Shown one piece after another: positions 41,772 through 49,482 of a stretch of 64,000 nucleotides of DNA. This DNA comes from Pseudolysinimonas_A sp049651805. GTDB lineage: Bacteria > Actinomycetota > Actinomycetes > Actinomycetales > Microbacteriaceae. Each line of letters opens with the position of its first letter. The first letter of the stretch is position 1. Position numbers and translations under genes: made by a program. Location of the stretch: contig NZ_JBASCU010000021.1 of the NCBI RefSeq assembly GCF_049651805.1, forward strand, positions 62,001 to 126,000. The letters run 5' to 3'. The notes beneath the pieces are model-generated. The model was not told where the DNA came from, searched no databases, and saw nothing but the letters and a program-made list of their open reading frames with translations.

Positions 41772-42482
41772 TCAGAAGACGTCGGGTGACGGCGTCGAGG
41801 CGTAGCGGATGGTCACGTCGGCGTGCCGGTCGAACCGGTAGCCGGCCCCGCGCACGGTGCGCACGATGTCCTCGTAGGCGCCGAGCTTCGACCGCAGCCT
41901 CCGCACGTGCACATCGATCGTGCGCTCGTTCGGCGTCTCCTCGTCGTCGGTCTCGCCCCACAGCGTCGAGATGATCTCGGCGCGGTCGATGGTGCGGCCC
42001 TCGCGCAGCACGAGGAACTGCAGCAGCTCGAACTCCTTGTAGGTGAGCGGTGCGGTGTCGCCGTCGAGCAACACCCGCTTGCGCGAGATGTCGATCACGA
42101 CGCCCCCCTTCGGCTCGGGCTTCTCGGCGACGGTCGCCTGACGATGCTTCGCGAGCGCCGCCGGATCCTGCAGGGCCAGGCGCACGACATCCACATCACG
42201 GCCGCCCGCGCCGACCGGGGCGAGCGCGACCGAGGCATAGGTCTCGGCGCCCGGCACGGTCTCGGCGAGAAGGCGTTTGACCGCTTCGACGATGCGAGGC
42301 AGGTCGGTTCCGGCGGCTTCGGCCTTCGCCTCGTCGATGCCGACGTAGAGCGCGAAGCCGCGGGCCTCGGTGCCTTCGGGCACGGCCCGGATGCGCGTGA
42401 CCGGTGGGGTGGGCTCGGGCGTCGCTGCGGCGGGCGCTGGGCGCACGGCCGGGTGGAGTTGAGAGAGAGTGGCAAGAGACAT
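41772..42482 (-). CDS. Winged-helix regulator (OmpR-type DNA-binding domain, no receiver)
   Basis: About 236-aa protein. The C-terminal 95 residues are an OmpR/PhoB-type winged helix: DGDTAPLTYKEFELLQFLV, then RTIDRAEIISTLWG and TIDVHVRRLRSKLG. The N-terminal part (RGFALYVGIDEAKAEAAGTD) is not a receiver and lacks a phospho-Asp site. It resembles a domain found with this winged helix in relatives. Start is uncertain: ATG 42482 fits family usage as I recall it; ATG 42527 has a GAGGCGG upstream. Confidence 0.8.
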   Translation of the reverse strand: MSLATLSQLHPAVRPAPAAATPEPTPPVTRIRAVPEGTEARGFALYVGIDEAKAEAAGTDLPRIVEAVKRLLAETVPGAETYASVALAPVGAGGRDVDVVRLALQDPAALAKHRQATVAEKPEPKGGVVIDISRKRVLLDGDTAPLTYKEFELLQFLVLREGRTIDRAEIISTLWGETDDEETPNERTIDVHVRRLRSKLGAYEDIVRTVRGAGYRFDRHADVTIRYASTPSPDVF

Positions 42483-42749
42483 GGTGTCGAATCCTTGGTC
42501 GGAAGGAGGCGGCGTGGGGTCATCCATCGCGATACCGCCTCGTGAAGTGGGAGTCAGAGCGAGAGCCACGGAACGGGCTCACGGGCGCTAGAAGCGCAGG
42601 GGCGTCTGTCACGCACACATTCGACAACACATGACCGCGCGCACATCCATCACCTCGGCGGAGGTCAGAGCACGCGTAGAACCGGTCATGCGCAGAAGTC
42701 TGACGCACCGCCGTAACGATTCGCAACCTTGCGACGTTGCGTTACGTCG

Positions 42750-43382
42750 TCAGACGAGCCCGTAGAGGCGATCGCCGGCGTCGCCGAGGCCCGGAACGAT
42801 GTAGCCGAGCTCGTTGAGCTTTTCGTCGAGCGCGCCCAGCACGACGGTCACGTCACGCCCCTCGGTCGCCTGCCGCACGCGCTCGACACCCTCGGGGGCG
42901 CCGAGCAGGCAGATCGCCGTCACGTCGACGGCGCCGCGATCGAACAGGAACTGGATGGCGGCGCTCAACGATCCGCCGGTGGCGAGCATCGGGTCGAGCA
43001 CGAAGCACTGCCGGTCGGAGAGGTCGTCGGGCAGGCGGTTCGCGTAGGTCGTCGGTTGGAGCGTCTCTTCGTCGCGCATCATGCCGAGGAAGCCGACCTC
43101 CGCGGTCGGGACCAGCTTCGTCATGCCCTCCAGCATCCCGAGGCCGGCGCGCAGGATCGGCACGACGAGCGGGCGGGGTTCGCTGATCGCCAGACCCGTC
43201 GTGGGCGCGACGGGAGTGGTCACCTCGACGGCGTGAGTACGCACGTTGCGGGTCGCCTCGTAGGCGAGCAGCGTCACCAGCTCTTCGACGAGCGCGCGGA
43301 ACACCGGCGACGGCGTCTTCACGTCGCGCAGCACGGTGAGCTTGTGAGTGATGAGCGGGTGGTCGGCCACGTGCAAACGCAT
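42750..43382 (-). CDS. upp: Uracil phosphoribosyltransferase
   Basis: 210-aa Upp. N-terminal MRLHVADHPLITHKLTVLRD, the RPLVVPILRAGLGM segment, and the PRPP loop VLDPMLATGGS; C-terminal GYIVPGLGDAGDRLYG. It makes UMP from uracil, including uracil from pseudouridine breakdown. ATG 43382 lies seven bases after a minus-strand -10 box. Confidence 0.96.
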   Translation of the reverse strand: MRLHVADHPLITHKLTVLRDVKTPSPVFRALVEELVTLLAYEATRNVRTHAVEVTTPVAPTTGLAISEPRPLVVPILRAGLGMLEGMTKLVPTAEVGFLGMMRDEETLQPTTYANRLPDDLSDRQCFVLDPMLATGGSLSAAIQFLFDRGAVDVTAICLLGAPEGVERVRQATEGRDVTVVLGALDEKLNELGYIVPGLGDAGDRLYGLV

Positions 43383-43389
43383 AGGGTCG

Positions 43390-43395
43390 ATGCTA
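43390..43395 (-). promoter_or_regulatory. -10 box of upp, probably leaderless
   Basis: TAGCAT on the minus strand, seven bases before ATG 43382. On the plus strand a TAGGGT (43382-43387) overlaps the upp start and may serve tadA. Confidence 0.5.
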
Positions 43396-43427
43396 TCGAC
43401 CAGGCCCCGAACCCCGACCAGGCCGCG

Positions 43428-43877
43428 ATGCGTCTCGCCCTCGCGGAGGCCGAACTCGCCCTCGCGACGGGGGATGTGCCGGTCGGGGCGGTGATTCTGG
43501 ATGCCGACGGCACGGTACTCGCGCACGGTCGCAACGAGCGCGAGAAGCAGCAGGATCCGACCGCGCACGCCGAGATCGTCGCGATCCGCCGGGCCGCCGA
43601 GGTGCGGGGCGACTGGCAGCTCACCGGCACGACGCTCGTGGTGACCCTGGAGCCGTGCGTGCTGTGCGCCGGGGCGATCGTCGCCGCCCGCATCCCCCGC
43701 GTCGTCTTCGGCGCGTGGGACGAGAAGGCGGGGGCCGCCGGCAGCGTCTACGACCTGCTGCGCGACCGGCGCCTCACCCACCGGGTCGAAGTCGTACCCG
43801 ACGTGCTCGCCGAGGAGAGCTCCGCGCTGCTGCGCGAGTTCTTCGCTACTGCCAGAGCACCGCGACCAGAACGTTGA
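43428..43877 (+). CDS. tadA: tRNA-specific adenosine deaminase
   Basis: 149-aa zinc deaminase converting A34 to inosine in tRNA-Arg(ACG), the tRNA at 21844. The zinc and proton-shuttle motif is THAEIVAI (H-A-E), with zinc Cys pair PCVLCAGA. ATG 43428 leaves a short N-terminus. In-frame coding extends back to about 43395 without ATG/GTG/TTG, where ATC follows a TAGGGT box by seven bases. Confidence 0.93.
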   Translation: MRLALAEAELALATGDVPVGAVILDADGTVLAHGRNEREKQQDPTAHAEIVAIRRAAEVRGDWQLTGTTLVVTLEPCVLCAGAIVAARIPRVVFGAWDEKAGAAGSVYDLLRDRRLTHRVEVVPDVLAEESSALLREFFATARAPRPER

Positions 43878-44208
43878 CGACCGCGAGCCCGCCTGCGGTG
43901 TGGAAGGCCGGCTTGACCTTGCCCCCGCGCCGACTTCGCACGTGCGCGATGATCGCCGCGACCAACACGACGACCGCGATGCCGAGCTTCACGGCGATCT
44001 TGACGTTGTTCACCCCGTGGTCGCTTGCCTGGCGCACGCCGACGAGCGCGAGGCCGGTGACCAGCTGCGTGATCGCACCGGCGAGCACGACACCGGTCGC
44101 GAAGCCGTCCTTCGCGCGCAGCTGAACGAAGAAGGCTCCGACGATGGCGGCGAGGCCGAGGATGTGCACGGCGAGCAGAACGAGGCGGATGATCTCGAGG
44201 GGTTCCAT
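43846..44208 (-). CDS. Small four-helix membrane protein
   Basis: 120-aa integral membrane protein with four predicted segments: about 7-30, 38-58, 70-90 and 102-118. Resembles the DUF2231/CopD-like small membrane proteins in layout, but no firm family. It overlaps the end of tadA by 32 bases in convergent orientation. Confidence 0.75.
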   Translation of the reverse strand: MEPLEIIRLVLLAVHILGLAAIVGAFFVQLRAKDGFATGVVLAGAITQLVTGLALVGVRQASDHGVNNVKIAVKLGIAVVVLVAAIIAHVRSRRGGKVKPAFHTAGGLAVVNVLVAVLWQ

Positions 44209-44232
44209 GAGGCGATTCTGGCAGGTAGGCCG

Positions 44233-45189
44233 TCAGTCGTGGCCGGGAATCACGATCGCATCGGTCGAGGTCTTCGTCCCGGCGACGTAGATGTCGGGCT
44301 CGATGTAGATCACCCGAGCGACGGGCACCGCCGCGCGCACGGCATCCTCGATCTCGTTGATCGCCTTCGCCAGCTCGGTCGCCTTCGTCGTCTTCGGCAC
44401 CGCGACCTTCGCGGCGACCATCAGCTCATCCGGGCCCAGGTAGAGGGTCTTCATGTGGATGATCGCCTCGACGCTGGTGTGCGCTTCGAAGGCGGCGCGG
44501 ATTTTCGTAACGTCCGCGCGGGAGGCACCCTCGCCGACCAGCAGGCTCTTCGTCTCGATGCCGAGGATGACGGCCACGCCGATCAGCAGCACGCCGATCG
44601 CGATCGTGCCGATGGCATCCCAGATCACGTCGCCGGTGAGCAGCGAGAGCCCGACGCCGGCGAACGCGAACACCAGGCCGGTGAGCGCCGCGATGTCTTC
44701 GAGCAGGATGACCGGCAGCTCAGGCTGCTTCGCATGCCGGATGAACGCGATCAGGCTTTCTGTGCCGCGCGCCTTATTCGCCTCGATGACGGCCGTGCGT
44801 AGCGAGAAGCTCTCCAACACGATCGCGACGCTCAGCACGATGAGGGGAATCCACGGCAGCTTGAGCTCTTCGTGCGACTCCAGCTTGTTGACGCCCTCGT
44901 AGAGCGAGAACATACCGCCGACCGAGAACAGGATGATCGCGACGACGAAGGCGAAGACGTACCGTTCCCGGCCGTAGCCGAACGGGTGGGTCTCGGTGGC
45001 TTCCTTCCTCGCGCGACGCCCCCCGACGAGCAGCAGCACCTGGTTGCCGGCGTCGGCCACGGAGTGCACGCCCTCCGCGAGCATCGACGCCGAACCCGAC
45101 AGGGCGGCGGCCACGAACTTCGTGACCGCGATTCCGCTGTTCGCCAACAGTGCCGCGATGACGGCCTTCGTGCCGCCCTCAGTGCTCAT
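44233..45189 (-). CDS. Cation diffusion facilitator transporter
   Basis: 318-aa CDF efflux transporter with six membrane segments. Metal-site motifs are AEGVHSVADAGNQ in the second helix and HPFGYGRERY after it; the fifth-helix pattern is LEDIAALTG. A cytoplasmic C-terminal domain follows. Probably exports Zn2+, Fe2+ or Mn2+ for H+. Divergent from proC with overlapping -10 boxes. Confidence 0.9.
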   Translation of the reverse strand: MSTEGGTKAVIAALLANSGIAVTKFVAAALSGSASMLAEGVHSVADAGNQVLLLVGGRRARKEATETHPFGYGRERYVFAFVVAIILFSVGGMFSLYEGVNKLESHEELKLPWIPLIVLSVAIVLESFSLRTAVIEANKARGTESLIAFIRHAKQPELPVILLEDIAALTGLVFAFAGVGLSLLTGDVIWDAIGTIAIGVLLIGVAVILGIETKSLLVGEGASRADVTKIRAAFEAHTSVEAIIHMKTLYLGPDELMVAAKVAVPKTTKATELAKAINEIEDAVRAAVPVARVIYIEPDIYVAGTKTSTDAIVIPGHD

Positions 45190-45196
45190 GGGTTCA

Positions 45197-45206
45197 AACC
45201 TACACT
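45197..45206. promoter_or_regulatory. Overlapping divergent -10 boxes of CDF gene and proC
   Basis: TAGGTT on the minus strand (45202 to 45197, seven bases before the CDF ATG) and TACACT on the plus strand (45201-45206, six bases before the proC ATG) share a TA dinucleotide. Both transcripts would be leaderless and polymerases could not bind both at once. Confidence 0.6.
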
Positions 45207-45212
45207 CGGGGT

Positions 45213-46040
45213 ATGAGCCGAAATCTTCCGCGCATCGCCATCCTCGGGGCCGGATCGATGGGCGGCGCGATCCTCGCCGGACTCGTCGAATCGGGGCTCG
45301 CGACCGAGGGGATCGCGGTCACGAATCGCACTCCCGCGAAGGCCGACGCGGTGCGGATGCCGGGGGTCGACTCGTACGCGTTGCAGGCGACTCCCGACGC
45401 CAACCGCCGCGCGCTCGAGGGTGCCCGGGTGGTCATCGTCGGGGTGAAGCCCGGGATGGTGCCCGACCTGCTGACCGAGGTCGCATCCGCCCTTCCCGCG
45501 GACGCGATCGTGGTGAGCGTCGCCGCGGGGGTCACGACGGCGACGATGGAAGCGCTCGTGCCGAATGCGGTCGCGCGCACGATGCCGAACACCCCGTCGC
45601 TCGTGCGCCGCGGGGTCACCGGTCTCGCGGCGGGGTCGCGCATCTCCGCCGAAGAGCTCGCGCTCGTGCGGGCGGTGTTCGAGACCGTCGGCGCCGTCAT
45701 CGAACTCGAGGAAGACCGCATCGATGCGCTCAGCACGATCTCCGGCTCGGGCCCGGCCTACGTGTTCTTCCTCATGGAGCAGCTCACCGGCACGGCCCTG
45801 CGCCTCGGGTTCACGCCCGAGGAGGCGCGGCTCATGGTCGAGCAGACCTTCCTCGGCGCCTCGGAGCTGCTGGCGGCATCCGATGTCGACCCCGCCGAAC
45901 TGCGCCGTCGCGTCACGAGCCCCAACGGCACGACGATGCAGGCGATCGCCGTCATGGAGCAGGCCGACCTCCCCGGCGTATTCGACCGCGCCACCGCCGC
46001 GGCCCTCGCGCGCGCTACAGAGATGTCCCTCGGAGGGTGA
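45213..46040 (+). CDS. proC: Pyrroline-5-carboxylate reductase
   Basis: 275-aa ProC, last step of proline synthesis. Rossmann motif ILGAGSMGGAILAGL; catalytic/dimer region TISGSGPAYVFFLMEQ, and the C-terminal VTSPNGTTMQAI with LRRR. Leaderless start at ATG 45213. Confidence 0.95.
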   Translation: MSRNLPRIAILGAGSMGGAILAGLVESGLATEGIAVTNRTPAKADAVRMPGVDSYALQATPDANRRALEGARVVIVGVKPGMVPDLLTEVASALPADAIVVSVAAGVTTATMEALVPNAVARTMPNTPSLVRRGVTGLAAGSRISAEELALVRAVFETVGAVIELEEDRIDALSTISGSGPAYVFFLMEQLTGTALRLGFTPEEARLMVEQTFLGASELLAASDVDPAELRRRVTSPNGTTMQAIAVMEQADLPGVFDRATAAALARATEMSLGG

Positions 46041-46045
46041 GGGTC

Positions 46046-46153
46046 CTTTCCGTTTTCAGGAAGTCTTGTGCCTGGAGTGGCTGAAGTCACCTACTGAGAC
46101 CCCAAGCGTCACAGTGGGCGACTTCTGCCCCAGGAATTCCTGAAAACGGAAAG
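46046..46153. repeat. MITE-like element or extended hairpin with 17-bp terminal inverted repeats
   Basis: Perfect 17-bp inverted repeats (CTTTCCGTTTTCAGGAA at 46046-46062 and its complement at 46137-46153) flank 74 bases. The core contains further nested inverted pieces (GAAGTC...GACTTC, CCTGG...CCAGG). Total 108 bp, between convergent proC and trkA. No target duplication is evident. Either a small mobile element or a bidirectional terminator. Confidence 0.6.
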
Positions 46154-46173
46154 CCACCGGGGCCTCAAGACAC

Positions 46174-46845
46174 CTAAGACTGAAGAGCAGAGAACTTGTC
46201 GAGGTCGTGGGTGTTGCCCGAGGCGATGATGAGGTCGTGGTTCGAGACCACGGTGTCGGCGGTGGCGTAGGTGAACTCTTTGCCGGGGCTCTTCACACCG
46301 ACGACGGTGATGCCGTACTTCTGGCGCACGTGGGCCTCGGCGAGGGTGATGCCGCGGATCGGCTTCGGCGGGTACATCTTCACGATCGCGAAGTCGTCGT
46401 CGAACTCGATGAAGTCGAGCATCCGCCCCGACACCAGGTGGGCGACGCGCTCGCCGGCCTCTGCCTCCGGATAGATGACGTGGTTGGCGCCGATGCGAGC
46501 CAGGATCTTGCCGTGCGACTGGCTGATCGCCTTCGCCCAGATCTGCGGGATCTTGAGGTCGACGAGGTTCGCGGTGATGAGAACGGATGCCTCCACCGAC
46601 GACCCGACGGCGACGACGGCGATGGAGAAGTCGCCCGCTCCGATCTGATTCAGGGCGTCGATCGAGCGGGCATCCGCCTGCACCGCGTGGGTCACCCGCT
46701 CCGCCCACTTCTGCACCAGACCCATGTCTTCGTCGACGGCGAGCACCTCGCGGTCGAGGCGCTGCAACTGGCCGGCGGTCGCCGCCCCGAACCGGCCCAG
46801 GCCGATGACGAGGACGGGGGCATCATGTGCGATCTTCTCAACCAA
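46174..46845 (-). CDS. Potassium uptake regulatory subunit TrkA/KtrA
   Basis: About 223-aa RCK protein. N-terminal NAD-binding Rossmann fold PVLVIGLGRFGAATAGQL with the acidic residue in AVDEDMG, and a C-terminal TrkA_C domain (KPIRGITLAEAHVRQKYGI). It gates the TrkH/KtrB pore. TTG 46845 is the chosen start: it overlaps the trkH stop and has AGAGAGG upstream. The frame stays open to 46899. Confidence 0.88.
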   Translation of the reverse strand: MVEKIAHDAPVLVIGLGRFGAATAGQLQRLDREVLAVDEDMGLVQKWAERVTHAVQADARSIDALNQIGAGDFSIAVVAVGSSVEASVLITANLVDLKIPQIWAKAISQSHGKILARIGANHVIYPEAEAGERVAHLVSGRMLDFIEFDDDFAIVKMYPPKPIRGITLAEAHVRQKYGITVVGVKSPGKEFTYATADTVVSNHDLIIASGNTHDLDKFSALQS

Positions 46846-48307
46846 CGATGGGCCTCTCTTCGGCTCGCATGAACAATTGTCTCCGCTGTCGGGCGGCAAG
46901 GCTCGCAGCCAAGGTGACCGTACCGACGCGGCCCGCCCACATGGTCGCGGCGAGGATGTACTTGCCCGAGTCGGGCAACTCCGCCGTCAGGCCGGTACTC
47001 AGCCCGCAGGTCGCGAACGCCGAGATGACGTCGAATAGCACCCGGTCGAGGGGTTCGCCGGTGATGTGCAGGATCGCGATCGACGCCGTCGCGACGATCG
47101 TGGCTCCCCAGAGCACGACGCTCACCGACAGGCGAAGCACGTCGACGGGGATGCGGCGCTCCATCACCTGAACGTCGTTGTAGCCCTTGGCCTCGGCGAA
47201 GGCGGCGAGGAACAGCACGGCGAGAGTGGTGACCTTGATGCCGCCGGCCGTCGACGCCGACCCACCTCCGACGAACATCAGCATGTCCATCACCAGCAGA
47301 GTCGACCCGTTCATCTGGTTGACGTCGACGTTCGCGAAACCACCCGACCGGGTCATCAACGACATGAAGCCCGCCGTCATCGGCCGCGCGACCGCATCCT
47401 GCCCGCCGAGCGTCGCGGGGTTCGACCACTCCAGCATCAGGATGGCGATGGCACCGAGGATCGCGAGAGCGATCGTCGTGAACAGGGTGAGCTTCGCGTG
47501 CAACGACAGGCGAGCGCGCACTCGCACGAGGCGCAGCAGACCGAAGATGACCGGGAATCCGAGGCTGCCGAGGAACACCCCGGCCCCCAGCACCGACAGG
47601 AACCACGGGTCGGTGGCGAACGGCTCGACGCCCTCCTCGGTCGGCACGAACCCCGTGTTGGTGAACGCGCTTGCGGCGAAATAGAAGCCCTTCCAGATCG
47701 CCGCCCACGGGTCCAGACCGGCGAGCAGCAGCCGAGGCACGATCAGCGCAGTGAGGAACAGCTCGATGATCAGGGCCGAAAGGGCCACCGTCGCCAGCAG
47801 GCTTCCGATATCTCCGAGCCGGATCGCCTGCGACTCCGAGACCGGGCCACCGTGGATGCGTGACGGATTCGTGTCACTCGCGGCGAGCAGGCGCTGCCGT
47901 AGCCCGAGCCGCCGCGACACGATCAGCCCGAGGATGCTCGCCATCGTGAGAACGCCGATGCCGCCGATCTGAAGGCCGAGCAGAATCGCGACGTTGCCGA
48001 ACACCGACCACTGCGTCGACATGTCGACAGTCGTCAGGCCGGTGACGCAGATCGCCGACACGGCGGTGAACACCGCGTCGACGATCGGCACCGACTCGCC
48101 GGTGCGACTTGCCCACGGAGTCGCCAGAAGAGCCGCCAGAACAAAGATCAGGGCGGTGAAAACGACGATCGCGAACCGGGCCGGCGAGCGTTGGGCGAAG
48201 ACCTCGAGGGCATCACGCACGCGCCCCGCGATCGAGGCCCCCTCGCGCGCTCCGCCGAGACCGGGGTTCGCTCGCACAGTCCGAAATGCTACTCGCGCCC
48301 CCGACAC
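46838..48307 (-). CDS. Potassium transporter membrane subunit TrkH/KtrB
   Basis: 489-aa ion-conducting subunit with about ten membrane segments and four P-loops, whose filter glycines are in CVTGLTT, TNTGFVP, RSGGFAN and TCGLSTG. Ends in a basic tail. Start GTG 48307, divergent from an ArsR gene 19 bases away. Forms a K+ channel/transporter with the following RCK subunit. Confidence 0.92.
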   Translation of the reverse strand: MSGARVAFRTVRANPGLGGAREGASIAGRVRDALEVFAQRSPARFAIVVFTALIFVLAALLATPWASRTGESVPIVDAVFTAVSAICVTGLTTVDMSTQWSVFGNVAILLGLQIGGIGVLTMASILGLIVSRRLGLRQRLLAASDTNPSRIHGGPVSESQAIRLGDIGSLLATVALSALIIELFLTALIVPRLLLAGLDPWAAIWKGFYFAASAFTNTGFVPTEEGVEPFATDPWFLSVLGAGVFLGSLGFPVIFGLLRLVRVRARLSLHAKLTLFTTIALAILGAIAILMLEWSNPATLGGQDAVARPMTAGFMSLMTRSGGFANVDVNQMNGSTLLVMDMLMFVGGGSASTAGGIKVTTLAVLFLAAFAEAKGYNDVQVMERRIPVDVLRLSVSVVLWGATIVATASIAILHITGEPLDRVLFDVISAFATCGLSTGLTAELPDSGKYILAATMWAGRVGTVTLAASLAARQRRQLFMRAEERPIVG

Positions 48308-48314
48308 CCACGGC

Positions 48315-48320
48315 TACCCT
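48315..48320 (+). promoter_or_regulatory. -10 box of the ArsR gene, probably leaderless
   Basis: TACCCT, six bases before ATG 48327. Confidence 0.55.
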
Positions 48321-48326
48321 GAGTAA

Positions 48327-48791
48327 ATGGCCGACATCTTCGACGTACTCGCCGACGGAACCAGGCGCGACATCCTGCGACGTCTCCTCGACGGCGAGGC
48401 AGCCGTGGGCGATCTGGTCGAGGCGCTAGGTCTCACCCAGCCGACCGTCTCGAAGCACCTGGCCCGGCTGCTCGACGCGGGGCTCGTCACCGTGCGCGAA
48501 GACGGCCGCAACCGCATCTACGCGTTGCGGTCGGCACCGCTGGGAACCGTGGATGCCTGGCTCTCGCCGTTCCTCGGCGGTGCGGCCCCCGCTGCTCACG
48601 GCGACGACGACGAAGCCGGTCCGACGATCTACGCCGCCTGGGCGGGCACCGAAGCGGGCGACCGGGTCGGGCGAGTCGCCGCTGACGCCGCCCACAACGC
48701 CCGCGTCGCCCTCGAAGCGGCCCAGGAGAAGCTGCAGGGAGCGCAGAAGCGAGTCACTGAGAAGCTGCCGTGGAGCCGGGGCTACAACTGA
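48327..48791 (+). CDS. ArsR/SmtB family regulator
   Basis: 154-aa protein. Residues 1-75 form the winged HTH (MADIFDVLADGTRRDILRRL, recognition helix QPTVSKHLARLLDAGLV). The tail is Ala-rich and coiled-coil-like (AALEAAQEKLQGAQKRV) and lacks metal-binding Cys. It is unlike metal sensors and closer to SdpR-type members. Target unknown. Confidence 0.88.
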   Translation: MADIFDVLADGTRRDILRRLLDGEAAVGDLVEALGLTQPTVSKHLARLLDAGLVTVREDGRNRIYALRSAPLGTVDAWLSPFLGGAAPAAHGDDDEAGPTIYAAWAGTEAGDRVGRVAADAAHNARVALEAAQEKLQGAQKRVTEKLPWSRGYN

Positions 48792-48907
48792 CCCTCCGCG
48801 CCACCCATAGACACCGGATGCCGTGACGGCCTAGTCTGATCGGTCGAACGCACTCCATTCACACCAGCAACATCACCAACAGCGCGCGACCGACGGCAGG
48901 AGCCGAC

Positions 48908-49111
48908 ATGGCAGGAGCACTCTCCGACATGCGCTTCCTCACGGTCGCCGAAGTCGCCGACATGATGCGGGTATCCACCATGACCGTCTACCGGCTGGTG
49001 AAGTCGGGCGAGCTGCCGGCCGTGCGATTCGGGCGTTCCTACCGCATCCCCGAGACCGCGGTCGCGGCCGCTGTGGAACTGCCGAACGCCCAGAGCAACC
49101 GGGCAGGGTAG
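48908..49111 (+). CDS. BldC-type small helix-turn-helix protein
   Basis: 67-aa MerR/excisionase-fold DNA-binding protein: FLTVAEVADMMRVSTMTVYR with RFGRSYRIPE. It matches the BldC family of actinobacterial developmental or stress regulators. AGGAG lies before ATG 48908. The next gene, a 32-aa basic protein, follows it in many relatives as I recall. Confidence 0.88.
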   Translation: MAGALSDMRFLTVAEVADMMRVSTMTVYRLVKSGELPAVRFGRSYRIPETAVAAAVELPNAQSNRAG

Positions 49112-49180
49112 ACTTCCCCCTTGTGATTTCCGCGGTTCGATGAGGGCCCGGGTGGTCCTTATCGTCGAAGCGAGGTGAAC

Positions 49181-49279
49181 ATGGGTTCCGTCATCAAGAA
49201 GCGCCGCAAGCGCATGGCGAAGAAGAAGCACCGCAAGCTCCTGCGCAAGACGCGTCACCAGCGTCGTAACAAGAAGTGA
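49181..49279 (+). CDS. 32-aa ribosome-associated basic protein (AURKAIP1/COX24 type)
   Basis: Tiny Lys/Arg-rich protein beginning MGSVIKKRRKRMAKKKHRKL, 20 of 32 residues Lys or Arg. Matches the AURKAIP1/COX24-domain peptides (bS22-like) of Actinobacteria that bind the small ribosomal subunit. Strong GAGGTG ribosome binding site. Confidence 0.9.
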   Translation: MGSVIKKRRKRMAKKKHRKLLRKTRHQRRNKK

Positions 49280-49303
49280 GCTGCTAACTGGCTTTCGTCG
49301 GAC

Positions 49304-49368
49304 CGGGCTGCATTCGGCGAGTCAAGAGCGGGGACCCCTACCCCGATTGACTCCCCGAACGCAGCCCG
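49304..49368 (+). terminator. Long hairpin after the 32-aa gene
   Basis: Arms of about 28-30 bases (CGGGCTGC...GCAGCCCG) pair with only three to four mismatches or bulges around an 8-base loop, placed between convergent genes. It probably terminates transcription, at least from the plus strand. Confidence 0.7.
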
Positions 49369-49436
49369 CTCCTGCTTTGCCTGCGGTCGCTTCTCGTTAC
49401 GACGCTGCCGACGCGCCTCACTCGAAGCCGCTCAAG

Positions 49437-49478
49437 ACTCGGTGGTCGAGTAGCGCCCGTAGGGCGCGTGTCGAGACC
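49437..49478. repeat. 42-bp palindromic repeat, intergenic copy
   Basis: On the minus strand GGTCTCGACACGCGCCC-TAC-GGGCGCTACTCGACC and flanks. The GCGCCC/GGGCGC stem is central, with TCGA motifs on each side. A close copy lies inside menB (55432-55473) and a half copy at 61290-61309. Confidence 0.75.
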
Positions 49479-49482
49479 CGGG

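Noticed and set aside
42483..42749. Gene between the winged-helix regulator and upp
   Set aside because: Only short frames without coding character; this is regulatory spacer or, in part, the regulator's uncertain N-terminus.
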